Under the pieces are notes generated by a model. The model was given only the letters and a program-made list of their open reading frames with translations. It was not told the origin of the DNA and made no database searches. Shown in pieces: positions 32,317 through 40,998 of a DNA stretch of 56,882 nt. Source of the DNA: Rhodocyclaceae bacterium. Lineage in GTDB: Bacteria > Pseudomonadota > Gammaproteobacteria > Burkholderiales > Rhodocyclaceae. The position numbers and the translations under genes were made by a program. Positions within the stretch are counted from its first letter, which is position 1. Each line of letters begins with the position of its first letter. Location: positions 1-56,882 of the forward strand of contig JAOADW010000050.1 in the NCBI GenBank assembly GCA_026417115.1, given 5' to 3'.

Positions 32317-33456
32317 ATGAAGCGTTTGCCGATTCTCATCCTTGTATCCGCCGCGCTTGCCGCCTGCACCGGCAATATCTTGCCCGAGCCGAAAAAGATC
32401 GACTACAAATCCGCTGGCAAACTGCCCTCGCTCGAGGTGCCGCCGGATCTCACTCAACCCTCGCGCGACGAACGTTTTCGCGTTCCTGACATCGCGCCCA
32501 AGAGCACGGCGACCTATTCGGAATACATCGGCGAGCGGCGGGATGCCCAGAGCGCCTCGACTTCTTCCATCGTGCTGCCTGCGGCAGAAAAATTCCGTAT
32601 CGAGCGCGCAGGCACCCAGCGCTGGCTCGTGGCCGCAGGCACGCCCGAGCAGCTCTGGCCGCGCATCAAGGGGTTTTGGCAGGAGCTCGGCTTCTTGATC
32701 AATCTCGAAGTGCCCGAAGCCGGCGTCATGGAGACCGATTGGGCGGAAAACCGCGCCAAGTTGCCGCAAGACATCATTCGCGGCACGCTGGGTAAGATCT
32801 TCGATAGCCTTTACTCGACGGCGGAACGAGACAAATTCCGCACGCGCTTGGAGCCCGGCGCCGAGGCTGGCACCACCGAGATTTACATCAGCCACCGGGG
32901 CATGTACGAGGTCTATGTGACTGAAGGCAAGGATCAGACACGCTGGCAACCACGTCCGGCCGATCCTGAACTCGAAGCCGAAATGTTGCGTCGGCTCATG
33001 GTCTATTTGGGCGTCGAGGAAGAGCGCGCGCAGCGCATGCTCGCGACGGAGCCGAAGGCAGAACGCGCCAAGCTCGCGCGGATGGGTAAAGAGGGGGGGA
33101 GCGAGCTCATCCTCAGCGAGCCTTTCGATCGTTCCTGGCGTCGCGTCGGGCTTGCGCTCGATCGCGTCGGTTTCACGGTCGAAGACCGCGATCGCTCGCA
33201 AGGCATGTTCTATGTTCGTTATGTCGATCCCGAAGCTGAGAACGCGAAGAAAGAAGGCAGTGGCTGGCTTGCGAAGCTCAATCCCATGAACCTCTTCAAG
33301 CGCGAGGCCCCGATCGAAGGAAAGAGCCAGTATCGCATCCACGTCCTGGGCATGGGCGGTGAATCGCGGGTGCGTGTGCTCACACGCGAGGGGGGCATTG
33401 ACGATTCCGAGACGGCCAGAAAAATATTGACCTTGCTCTTCGACCAGCTCAAGTGA
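32317..33456 (+). CDS. bamC: Outer-membrane assembly lipoprotein BamC
   Basis: A 379-residue lipoprotein of the BAM complex, with lipobox ALAAC (C17). The N-terminal conserved stretch DYKSAGKLPSLEVPPDLTQP is the part that contacts BamD. Two helix-grip domains follow, the first with WLVAAGTPEQLWPRIKGFWQELGF and METDWAENRAKLPQ, the second after a charged linker with SWRRVGLALDRVGFTVEDRDRSQGMFYVRYVDP. Order and spacing after dapA support the call. Confidence 0.95.
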   Translation: MKRLPILILVSAALAACTGNILPEPKKIDYKSAGKLPSLEVPPDLTQPSRDERFRVPDIAPKSTATYSEYIGERRDAQSASTSSIVLPAAEKFRIERAGTQRWLVAAGTPEQLWPRIKGFWQELGFLINLEVPEAGVMETDWAENRAKLPQDIIRGTLGKIFDSLYSTAERDKFRTRLEPGAEAGTTEIYISHRGMYEVYVTEGKDQTRWQPRPADPELEAEMLRRLMVYLGVEEERAQRMLATEPKAERAKLARMGKEGGSELILSEPFDRSWRRVGLALDRVGFTVEDRDRSQGMFYVRYVDPEAENAKKEGSGWLAKLNPMNLFKREAPIEGKSQYRIHVLGMGGESRVRVLTREGGIDDSETARKILTLLFDQLK

Positions 33457-34220
33457 TCCGATTCACGTTGCTGGCGAGCGGCAGCAAAGGGAATGCCTTG
33501 CTCGTCGAAAAGGGCGCCACGAGGCTCGTCATCGACTGTGGTCTGCCGCCCCGTGATCTTTCGCGGCGCCTCGAGGCGCGTGGGGTAGCTCCGACTTCTG
33601 TGAGGGCGCTTTTGCTTACCCATGAGCACGCCGACCATGTCGCCGGAGCGGCGCGCGCCGCAGCCCATTTCGGCTGGACGCTGCATGCCAGTTTCGGGAC
33701 AGCGAGTGCCGCGGCAAGCGTTCTCGACGGTGTGCCCGTGCAGCGCTTCGATAGCCATACGCCCTTTGCCATCGGCGAACTATCGATCCAACCTTATCCC
33801 GTCCCGCATGATGCGCGCGAGCCGACACAATTCGTATTCGCCGACGGCGCGGTCCGACTCGGGCTCGTCACCGATGCGGGTGCTGTCACGCCCCATATGG
33901 TGAAAATGCTCAGCGGTTGCGCGGCGCTGATCCTCGAGTGCAATCACGACGCCGAGATGCTCTGGCGCGGGCGTTACCCATACCCGCTCAAAAAACGCAT
34001 CAGCGGCGGCTTCGGCCACCTCTCCAATGACGCCGCGGCGCAATTGTTGGCCGCCGTCGCCCATGCTCGCTTGCAGCACGTGATCGCAGCGCATTTGTCA
34101 CAAGAGAACAATCGCCCCGAGCTCGCTCAGCAAGCGCTTGCCGAGGCGCTCGGCTGCCCGCCCTCATGGATCGACGTCGCCTCGCAAGAAGGGGGGCTCG
34201 ATTGGCGCGAGATTCGTTGA
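33453..34220 (+). CDS. YycJ/WalJ-like metallo-beta-lactamase fold hydrolase
   Basis: 255 residues starting at GTG 33453, overlapping bamC by 4 bases. The metal motif THEHADH is at residues 56-62 (H57, H59, D61, H62), preceded by [14 protein letters not shown], the entry typical of YycJ-type proteins. Later ligands appear in [13 protein letters not shown] and LECNHD. The family includes DNA repair-like 5'-3' exonucleases; the exact substrate is not shown here. Confidence 0.9.
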   Translation: MIRFTLLASGSKGNALLVEKGATRLVIDCGLPPRDLSRRLEARGVAPTSVRALLLTHEHADHVAGAARAAAHFGWTLHASFGTASAAASVLDGVPVQRFDSHTPFAIGELSIQPYPVPHDAREPTQFVFADGAVRLGLVTDAGAVTPHMVKMLSGCAALILECNHDAEMLWRGRYPYPLKKRISGGFGHLSNDAAAQLLAAVAHARLQHVIAAHLSQENNRPELAQQALAEALGCPPSWIDVASQEGGLDWREIR

Positions 34221-34236
34221 TGAGACAGGACGAACG

Positions 34237-35538
34237 ATGACTTTCGTGCATATCGAATCGCTCGATCAAGAAGGCCGCGGCCTTGCGCATCATGCCGATG
34301 GCAAGGTCGTCTTCGTCGAGGGCGCATTGCCGGGCGAAGACGTCGAGATCGAGACGCTGAAGCGCAAGCCAAGCTATGAGCTGGCGCGCGTGGCGAGGCT
34401 CGTGCGCGCCTCGAGTCAGCGCGTAACGCCGCGGTGCCCGTATTTTGGCGTCTGTGGGGGCTGCAGCCTGCAACACCTCGAGCCGAGCGCACAAATCGCC
34501 GTCAAGCAGCGCGTGCTCGAAGACGCCTTCTGGCATATCGCGCGCCTGCGGCCACAAACGATCCTGCCACCCATTCAAGGGCCGAGCTGGGGCTATCGCC
34601 GGCGGGCGCGTCTATCGGTGCGTTTCGTGCCCAAGAAGGGCGGCGTGCTGGTCGGCTTCCATGAAAGGAAGAGCAGCTACATCGCCGTGATGGATTCCTG
34701 CGCCATCTTACCGGCGGCAATCTCGTCTTTGCTGCCAGCGCTCAAGGCGCTCGTTGCGCAGTTGTCGATACGCGACCGGCTGCCCCAGATCGAGGTGGCC
34801 GTTGGAGAAGACGACCCTGTTCTCGTTTTGCGGCATCTGACGCCGCTTTCCGCGCATGACGAAAGCCGGCTTCTCGCGTTTGCCGCCACCCATGGCGTGC
34901 GGCTGTGGCTGCAGCCGGCGGGGCCGGAGAGCGCAGAGCCTTTGCAGCCGAGCGCTGCGGGCCGGCCCTTTTATACCTTGGGCGATTTCGGCATACGCCT
35001 AGCCTTCCGTCCGACCGATTTCACGCAGGTCAATCACGACGTCAATCGCGTGCTCGTGCGGCGCGCCCTGTCCTTGATGGAGGTGCGGGCGGGCGAGCGC
35101 ATTGCCGACATGTTTTGCGGACTGGGCAATTTCACCCTGCCGCTTGCCCGCTTGGGCGCCCAGGTGGTGGGCGTCGAAGGCAATGCTGGCCTCATCGAGC
35201 GGGCGCGCCGAAATGCCGAAGCCAATGGCCTGGCTGCTTGCGTCACCTACCATGTCGCCGATCTCTTCGACGTAGACGCGGAAGCCTTGACGGCCTGGGG
35301 CGCCTGCGAAAAGATGCTGATCGATCCGCCGCGCGAAGGCGCGATCGCTCTCGTCAAGGCGCTGGCCACGAAAGGCCCGCCTTTCCGCATCGTCTATGTC
35401 TCTTGCAATCCCGCAACGCTTGCGCGCGATGCGGCGGCGCTCGTGCATGAAAAAGGCTATCGTCTGACAGCCGCGGGCATCGCAAACATGTTCCCGCATA
35501 CCGCGCATGTCGAATCGATTGCCTGTTTCGAGCGCTGA
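34237..35538 (+). CDS. rlmD: 23S rRNA (uracil(1939)-C5)-methyltransferase RlmD
   Basis: 433 residues. An N-terminal TRAM domain ([27 protein letters not shown]) is followed by a [4Fe-4S] site C67, C73, C76 ([15 protein letters not shown]) and C155 (MDSCAIL). The methyltransferase has [14 protein letters not shown] for SAM, DPPREGA, and the catalytic C390 in [12 protein letters not shown]. The start ATG 34237 follows a weak ribosome binding site; it begins 16 bases after the YycJ-like gene. Confidence 0.95.
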   Translation: MTFVHIESLDQEGRGLAHHADGKVVFVEGALPGEDVEIETLKRKPSYELARVARLVRASSQRVTPRCPYFGVCGGCSLQHLEPSAQIAVKQRVLEDAFWHIARLRPQTILPPIQGPSWGYRRRARLSVRFVPKKGGVLVGFHERKSSYIAVMDSCAILPAAISSLLPALKALVAQLSIRDRLPQIEVAVGEDDPVLVLRHLTPLSAHDESRLLAFAATHGVRLWLQPAGPESAEPLQPSAAGRPFYTLGDFGIRLAFRPTDFTQVNHDVNRVLVRRALSLMEVRAGERIADMFCGLGNFTLPLARLGAQVVGVEGNAGLIERARRNAEANGLAACVTYHVADLFDVDAEALTAWGACEKMLIDPPREGAIALVKALATKGPPFRIVYVSCNPATLARDAAALVHEKGYRLTAAGIANMFPHTAHVESIACFER

Positions 35539-35604
35539 AGAGCCCTTCCCACCCAGGCGAGACGGCAGTATCTTTGAGAGACTTTTTTTCGTAGGAGATT
35601 CGTG

Positions 35605-36294
35605 ATGGACAAAGGTCAGCGCCATATCGTCATCACGGGCGTAAGCCGTGGCCTGGGCCGCGCTCTGGCGCGACGGTTTAGCGCCTTGGGGCATCTCGTT
35701 TCGGGATGTGCGCGCTCAGCCGAAGGAATTGCGCGTATCGCCGCCGAGCTCGGTGCGCCGCATCGTTTCTCCGTCGTCGATGTCGTCGATGACGCCGCCG
35801 TTGGCGCCTGGGCTGACGCCGTGATCGGCGAGGCGGGGCCGCCCGATCTGCTCATCAACAACGCGGCGATCATCAACCCCATGAAACCCTTGTGGGAAAT
35901 TTCCGCCGCCGAATTCGACGCCCTCATCGATATCAACCTCAAAGGCGTCGCCAATGTGATCCGTCATTTCGTTCCGGCGATGATCCAGCGCAAGCAGGGC
36001 GTCATCGTCAACATGAGCTCCGGCTGGGGACGTGAAACGGATGCGGGGGTGGCGCCCTATTGTTGTTCGAAATGGGGCATCGAAGGCTTGACGCGTTCCC
36101 TTGCGCAGGAGCTGCCCAACGGCATGGCGGCGATTCCGCTCAATCCTGGCATCATCGATACCGACATGTTGCGGAGTTGTTTTGGGGAAGAGGCGAAAAA
36201 TTACCCGGACGCCGAGCGCTGGGCAAAGACCGCTGCGCCTTTCCTCCTGAACCTTTCTGCCAAGGACAATGGAAAGCCGTTGACGGTTTCTTAG
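35605..36294 (+). CDS. Short-chain dehydrogenase/reductase
   Basis: 229 residues of the classical SDR fold: cofactor motif TGVSRGLG near the N-terminus, NNAA in LINNAAIINP, catalytic Ser in VNMSSGWG and Y-x-x-x-K in YCCSKWGIEG, followed by NPGIIDTDML. R and basic residues after the glycine motif (ARSAEG) suggest NADP. The ribosome binding site AGGAG favours ATG 35605 over the GTG one codon earlier. The substrate is unknown. Confidence 0.9.
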   Translation: MDKGQRHIVITGVSRGLGRALARRFSALGHLVSGCARSAEGIARIAAELGAPHRFSVVDVVDDAAVGAWADAVIGEAGPPDLLINNAAIINPMKPLWEISAAEFDALIDINLKGVANVIRHFVPAMIQRKQGVIVNMSSGWGRETDAGVAPYCCSKWGIEGLTRSLAQELPNGMAAIPLNPGIIDTDMLRSCFGEEAKNYPDAERWAKTAAPFLLNLSAKDNGKPLTVS

Positions 36295-36442
36295 CGCCGG
36301 TCTCAAGAGGGCTGCTACACGAAGCCGTGCGAAGCGCATAAATTCCAGAATGACCACATCGGACCCTTTTCTCGATGCAGACGGCACCCTGCTCGTCCTT
36401 TGCCGAAGCTGCGTCGCTGTCTTTGTGTGAAAGTCTGACCTC

Positions 36443-36880
36443 ATGCGTTGCCAAACTTTCCTTCTCACCCTCGAAACCGGCGGAGGCATCGCTCTTCATG
36501 ATTTGACGCCGGAGATTGCAGCCCGTTTGGCCGAAGCCGGCGTTCGCCAGGGATTTGCCTTGGTGATTTCCCGCCACACGACGACTGCGATCGTCGTCAA
36601 TGAGAACGAGCCGAGGCTGCATGCCGACCTGCGCGCCTTCCTCGCGCGCTTGGCGCCTCCCCAGGCGCGCTATCTGCATAATGACATCCATTTACGCGAT
36701 TGCCCGCCGGATGAACCAGAGAATGCCCATGCGCACATTCTCGCGATGCTCTTGGGTAGCTCTGAGGCGCTGCCCATCGAGGAGGGACGATTGGCCATGG
36801 GCAGATGGCAATCGGTATTCCTCGTCGAGCTCGACGGGCCCCGGCAACGCACCGTCACGCTTCAGGTATGGGGCGAATAG
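36443..36880 (+). CDS. yjbQ: YjbQ/UPF0047 family (secondary thiamine-phosphate synthase-like)
   Basis: 145 residues. Family motifs are SRHTTTAIVVNENEP near 43-57, YLHNDIH and NAHAHILAMLLGSS with conserved histidines that may bind metal, and RWQSVFLVELDGPRQRTV at the C-terminus. Some members can replace thiamine phosphate synthase when overproduced; the physiological role is unclear. It ends 27 bases before the exonuclease fusion gene. Confidence 0.9.
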   Translation: MRCQTFLLTLETGGGIALHDLTPEIAARLAEAGVRQGFALVISRHTTTAIVVNENEPRLHADLRAFLARLAPPQARYLHNDIHLRDCPPDEPENAHAHILAMLLGSSEALPIEEGRLAMGRWQSVFLVELDGPRQRTVTLQVWGE

Positions 36881-36906
36881 CGGACGAAGAGGCAAGAAGA
36901 ACCCAA

Positions 36907-39060
36907 ATGGCACAGCGAACGATCCAGCAGCGAGGCGGTGAGCTCTTGTTTGTCGTCATGGCTTGGGCAGCCATGTTCCTGCCCATGATCCTCGTTGGGG
37001 CTTTTCTTTGGGCGAGCCTTACGCCGGCGGCGCGAAGCGCGCTGCTCGACGTCTTGTCCCCCCATGTGGGTTTGGCTTTGTTGCTGGCGGCGATTCTTTC
37101 GGTGTTGGCCGCCGCCGCCGCGCGCTACCTCTGGCGCTTGTATGCTGGGGAAATGCTGCGGCTTGCTGAGGATGCGCGGCTGATCGTCGGGCCGAATCCC
37201 AGCCATCGTCCGACCTCGGAGGGCGTCGCCGCGGCACGCGCGCTCGCGGCTGCCCTGGGCGAACTTGCCGATCAACGGGATGCGGCGCGGCGCGACGTCG
37301 AGGAAGAAATTCGCCGTGCGCGCGAAAACCTCGAACTCGAGCGCAATCGCCTCGCTGCCTTGGTCGCAGAACTGCCGATGCCGGTCATCGTCTGCGCGCT
37401 CGATGGCCGCATCCTGCTCTACAACAATCGCGCGCGCCTGCAAGCCAAGGCGCTTGCCCAAGTTGGCCATGCCAGTACGGCGATTGGGCTTGGGCGCTCG
37501 ATCTATGCGTTATTCGAGCCGAGCCAGATCGCCCACGGCCTGGAAGTGCTCCAACATCGCTTGGAACGGGAAGGAAGCCAGCCGGTGGCGAGTTTCGTCA
37601 CCACCACGCGCGCCGGCCAACTGATCCGCGTGCAAATGGCGCCCGTCGCAGCGCCGGCGGCTTCGTCGGAGAAAGGTCCCTTGGCTGGCTTCGTGCTCGT
37701 TCTCGAGAACGTCACCCGCGCTTGGGAAGCCAATCGCGAAGCCGATCGACTCTGGCTCGACCTCATCGAAAAGACGCGCAGCACACTCGCGCATTTGCGG
37801 ACGACTCTCGCGCGTCTTGGCGATGATTCCGTGCGCGCTACAGACGCCATGCGCCGGGAAATCGATCGGCTCGCCGCGTATTTGCAGCAGGCCGAACAAG
37901 AACAGACGCGCCATCAAGCCAGCCGTTGGCCGCTCGATGAAATCGCAGCATACGATTTAGGGGCCTTGATTGCCCGGCGCATCGAAAAAGAAACGGGCCT
38001 CAGGGTGAAGACCGAATGTGACGACGCACAGCTCTGGCTGCGCGTAGACAGCTTTTCCCTATCTTGCGCCATTACCCATCTGGCCTTGCGCCTTCTCGAA
38101 AGCACCGCGCTCAAGCTCGTGCATCTGCGCATTCGACCCTACGAACAAGAGGCTGCGATCGAACTCTCGTGGTCGGGCCGGGCGTTCTCGAGCGAGACTT
38201 TGCTTTCATGGCAAAGCGAGCCGATCGTTCTCGAAGGAACTCAATGGGCATTCACGCTCCGCGACATCGTCGAGCGACATGGGGGGCATTTCGCGCAGGG
38301 GCGAGACTCTGCAAGTCAAACTTCCTTTTTCCGGCTGACGTTGCCGCGCGCTGCCGCCCAAGGGGTTCAGGAAACGAGCATGCAGATCGTGGTGGAAAGC
38401 CGGCCGGAATTCTATGATTTCGATCTCTTCCAGCGCCAAGACGAGGACCATGCGCTCGATGAGATGCCGCTGACCGCCTTGACTTACACGGTTTTCGACA
38501 CCGAGACCACGGGGCTCGAACCTTCGGCGGGCGACGAGATCATCCAGATCGGCGCGGTGCGCGTCGTCAATGGCCGTCTGCTGCGTCACGAGAATTTCGA
38601 GCAATTGATCGATCCCCGGCGGCCCATTCCCAAAGCCGGCATCGCCGTGCATGGCATCACCGACGAGATGGTGCGTGGGCAGCCGACGATCGATGCCGTT
38701 TTGCCGGAATTCCACGCTTTCGCGGCCGGCACCGTGCTCGTCGCCCACAATGCCGCCTTCGACATGCGTTTTCTCGAACTCAAGGAAGCGCGCTTGGGGA
38801 TTCGGTTCAATCAGCCGGTGCTTGACACCTTGCTTCTCGACGCCGTCGTGCATCCTCACCAAGAATCCCATAAGCTCGAGGCGATTGCCGAGCGTCTGGG
38901 GGTGGCCATTCTCGGTCGTCATACCGCTTTGGGCGACGCCATCGTCACGGCAGAGGTTTTCTTGAAGCTGCTCCCGTTGCTTGCCGCCCAAGGCATTCGC
39001 ACGCTGCGCGAGGCGCGTGAAGCCTCGCAAAAAACCTATTACGCTCGTCTCAAATACTGA
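36907..39060 (+). CDS. Membrane pseudo-histidine kinase fused to DEDDh 3'-5' exonuclease
   Basis: 717 residues from ATG 36907. Two membrane helices at about 12-36 and 54-75 are followed by a HAMP-like and coiled segment, a PAS domain at about 141-280 (ELPMPVIVCALDGRILLYNNRAR, LVLENVTRAWEANREA), and a kinase-like region at about 285-480. That region has lost the key residues: no His in DLIEKTRSTLAHLRTTLARL, and the N-box position reads LSCAITHLALRLLES. A DnaQ/Orn-like exonuclease occupies about 525-717, with D531 and E533 (VFDTETTG), D619 (HNAAFDMRF), H672 and D677 (GRHTALGDA): all five DEDDh residues. A start at 36868 is also possible. Locus partners are the CBS nucleotidyltransferase and actP. 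Confidence 0.9.
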   Translation: MAQRTIQQRGGELLFVVMAWAAMFLPMILVGAFLWASLTPAARSALLDVLSPHVGLALLLAAILSVLAAAAARYLWRLYAGEMLRLAEDARLIVGPNPSHRPTSEGVAAARALAAALGELADQRDAARRDVEEEIRRARENLELERNRLAALVAELPMPVIVCALDGRILLYNNRARLQAKALAQVGHASTAIGLGRSIYALFEPSQIAHGLEVLQHRLEREGSQPVASFVTTTRAGQLIRVQMAPVAAPAASSEKGPLAGFVLVLENVTRAWEANREADRLWLDLIEKTRSTLAHLRTTLARLGDDSVRATDAMRREIDRLAAYLQQAEQEQTRHQASRWPLDEIAAYDLGALIARRIEKETGLRVKTECDDAQLWLRVDSFSLSCAITHLALRLLESTALKLVHLRIRPYEQEAAIELSWSGRAFSSETLLSWQSEPIVLEGTQWAFTLRDIVERHGGHFAQGRDSASQTSFFRLTLPRAAAQGVQETSMQIVVESRPEFYDFDLFQRQDEDHALDEMPLTALTYTVFDTETTGLEPSAGDEIIQIGAVRVVNGRLLRHENFEQLIDPRRPIPKAGIAVHGITDEMVRGQPTIDAVLPEFHAFAAGTVLVAHNAAFDMRFLELKEARLGIRFNQPVLDTLLLDAVVHPHQESHKLEAIAERLGVAILGRHTALGDAIVTAEVFLKLLPLLAAQGIRTLREAREASQKTYYARLKY

Positions 39061-39062
39061 TC

Positions 39063-40490
39063 ATGCCTGCCAATCTGCATAGCCAGCTCGCCCATCTGAT
39101 CAAACGCAAACCAGTGACGGCTGCGCCCGAGGAATCCTTGCGCGAAGCCGTCGCACGCATGTCGCAAGAGCGCGTGGGCTCCATCGTCGTCGTAGAGCCC
39201 GAAAGCCAGCGGCCGATCGGCATCTTCACGCTGCGCGATCTTCTTCACCGCGTCGCCGCGAAACGCTGCGATCTCGATCAGCCCATCTCATCCGTCATGA
39301 GCGATACTGGGCTTTTGATGCTCAATTGGCGCGCGACGGTCTATCAAGCCGCGCTCGTGATGTCGCGCCATGGCGTCCACCACGTCCTCATCGTCGATGC
39401 CACTGGCAAACTCGTTGGCGTGGTCTCACAAGAGGATATCTACGAGCTACAAAGCGGCGGCGCCAAAGCGATCTCGAGCGCGATTCGCAGCGCGCGCGAG
39501 ATGGACGCCCTCGTCGCTGCTGCCGAGGACATCCGGCGGCTCGGGCGCCGCCTCCTGGCCGAAGGTATGGCGGCGGAAAGCCTGACCGAACACATTTCGT
39601 CGCTCAATGACCATTTGACGGTGCGCGTCATCGAACTCACGGCGCGCGAGTATACGCTGCCAAAAGTCGCCTGGGCCTGGCTTGCCTTTGGCTCGGAAGG
39701 CCGCTTCGAGCAGACCCTCTCGACGGACCAAGACAATGGCATTGCATTTGCCGCTGCTTCCCCCGCCGATGCCGAAGCGCTGCGGGAAGCTTTTCTGCCT
39801 TTCGCGGCGGAAGTCAATCGGCGCCTCGCTCTCTGTGGCTTTCCGCTCTGCAAAGGCAACGTCATGGCCAGCAATCCGGAGCTTTGCCTTTCGCTCCACG
39901 AGTGGCGCGAGCGCTTTGGCAAATGGCTCGCTGCCGCGAGCCCGCAGGCTTTGCTCAATTCGACGATCTATTTCGATTTTCGCGCCATCTATGGCGACGA
40001 GTCCCTCGCGCATGAACTCCGCGCATGGATTCAGCGCCACGTCCCGCACTCTCCCCTCTTTTTGCGCCTGCTCACCGAGGATGCCCTGCGCACGACCCCG
40101 CCTTTGGGCGTCATTCGCGATTTCGTCTTCGACGAAAACAAGGAGTTTCCCCGCACGATCGATCTCAAAATTCAAGGAACCCGGCTCTTCGTCGATGCTG
40201 CACGCATCCTGGCGCTTGCCGCAGGCCTCGAAGAAACCAACACCGCGGAGCGGTTGCGCGCGGCGGCGCGCGCCGGCAAACTCGGGGGCGATGACGTCGA
40301 AGCGATGATCGAAGGGTTTTATTATCTCTTGCGCCTGCGCTTGCGCGTCCAGCAGAGCGAGACGCCCGCCGGACGCGCCAACCGTGTCGATCCCGAAACC
40401 CTGAACGAGCTCGACCGCCTCGTGCTCAAGGAGGCCTACAAGCAGGCCAAGAAGCTACAAACGCGCCTGCGCCTCGAATATCGGCTTTGA
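39063..40490 (+). CDS. CBS-domain / DUF294 putative nucleotidyltransferase
   Basis: 475 residues, starting 2 bases after the exonuclease stop. Two CBS domains cover about residues 12-130 (EESLREAVARMSQERVGSIVVVE; RATVYQAALVMSRHGVHHVLIVD) and could bind adenine nucleotides. A GlnD-like nucleotidyltransferase domain follows, with FGSEGRFEQTLSTDQDN: G210, S211, R214 and the metal aspartates D222 and D224 are intact. A helical substrate-binding domain (FPRTIDLKIQGTRLFVDAARILALA, YYLLRLRLRVQQ) ends the protein. The substrate is unknown; protein adenylylation or uridylylation is the family precedent from GlnD. Confidence 0.9.
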   Translation: MPANLHSQLAHLIKRKPVTAAPEESLREAVARMSQERVGSIVVVEPESQRPIGIFTLRDLLHRVAAKRCDLDQPISSVMSDTGLLMLNWRATVYQAALVMSRHGVHHVLIVDATGKLVGVVSQEDIYELQSGGAKAISSAIRSAREMDALVAAAEDIRRLGRRLLAEGMAAESLTEHISSLNDHLTVRVIELTAREYTLPKVAWAWLAFGSEGRFEQTLSTDQDNGIAFAAASPADAEALREAFLPFAAEVNRRLALCGFPLCKGNVMASNPELCLSLHEWRERFGKWLAAASPQALLNSTIYFDFRAIYGDESLAHELRAWIQRHVPHSPLFLRLLTEDALRTTPPLGVIRDFVFDENKEFPRTIDLKIQGTRLFVDAARILALAAGLEETNTAERLRAAARAGKLGGDDVEAMIEGFYYLLRLRLRVQQSETPAGRANRVDPETLNELDRLVLKEAYKQAKKLQTRLRLEYRL

Positions 40491-40641
40491 TTGGGCCCCT
40501 ATCGACCCTGCGCACTGCGCTCGTTGGGCCTGGCTCGATCGTCTTTAGGCGCCGAAGATACATGCGAGGAAGTGGTTGGCCGCAGCCTTGGCCCTCGCGA
40601 CCGAAAGATTGCATGGCCACCTGCCGATGGGCGTGAGAGGG

Positions 40642-40650
40642 TGCTATGAT
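40642..40650 (+). promoter_or_regulatory. Extended -10 candidate for DUF485-actP
   Basis: TGCTATGAT matches an extended -10 (TGnTATAAT, one mismatch) 36 bases before the DUF485 start, inside a 196-base gap. No good -35 lies 17 bases upstream, as is usual with extended -10 promoters. It suggests that DUF485-actP can be expressed apart from the two genes before it. Confidence 0.45.
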
Positions 40651-40686
40651 GCGATGCACCAAAAACAACGTCAGAGGGAGTTTGAT

Positions 40687-40998
40687 ATGGCGGCAGACAT
40701 TTACGCCAGGATACGCAGCAACCCATCGTTTCACCGCTTCGTCAAGCGACGGAATCGCTACGCGGCCTTGATGACCGCCCTAGGAGCGATTGCCTATTAT
40801 GGCTTCATATTGCTCGTGGCTTATGACAAGGATTTTCTTGCGCGCAAGCTCATGCCCGGGATGGTGACGAGCCTCGGTATTCCGCTCGGCGTCGGCGTCA
40901 TCGTCTTCACGATCGCCATCACCTGGATCTATGTTCGCCGCGCCAATGGCGAATTCGACGCAATCAACGCCCAGATCATCGAGGAGGCGCGCAAATGA
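40687..40998 (+). CDS. DUF485 inner-membrane protein (YjcH-like)
   Basis: 103 residues with two membrane helices ([51 protein letters not shown]) and short cytoplasmic ends. DUF485 proteins are encoded directly before acetate symporters and are presumed partners of ActP. The stop overlaps the actP start by ATGA, and GGGAG precedes the ATG at 40687. Confidence 0.92.
   Translation: MAADIYARIRSNPSFHRFVKRRNRYAALMTALGAIAYYGFILLVAYDKDFLARKLMPGMVTSLGIPLGVGVIVFTIAITWIYVRRANGEFDAINAQIIEEARK

Noticed and set aside
31978-33342. 454-codon frame antisense to dapA and bamC
   Set aside because: Both sense genes are well supported and the antisense product shows no family features.
40491-40686. Sigma54 promoter upstream of the DUF485 gene
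   Set aside because: TGGCC and TTGG/TTGCA elements occur, but none has the 10-base GG-to-GC spacing together with a good -12 side.
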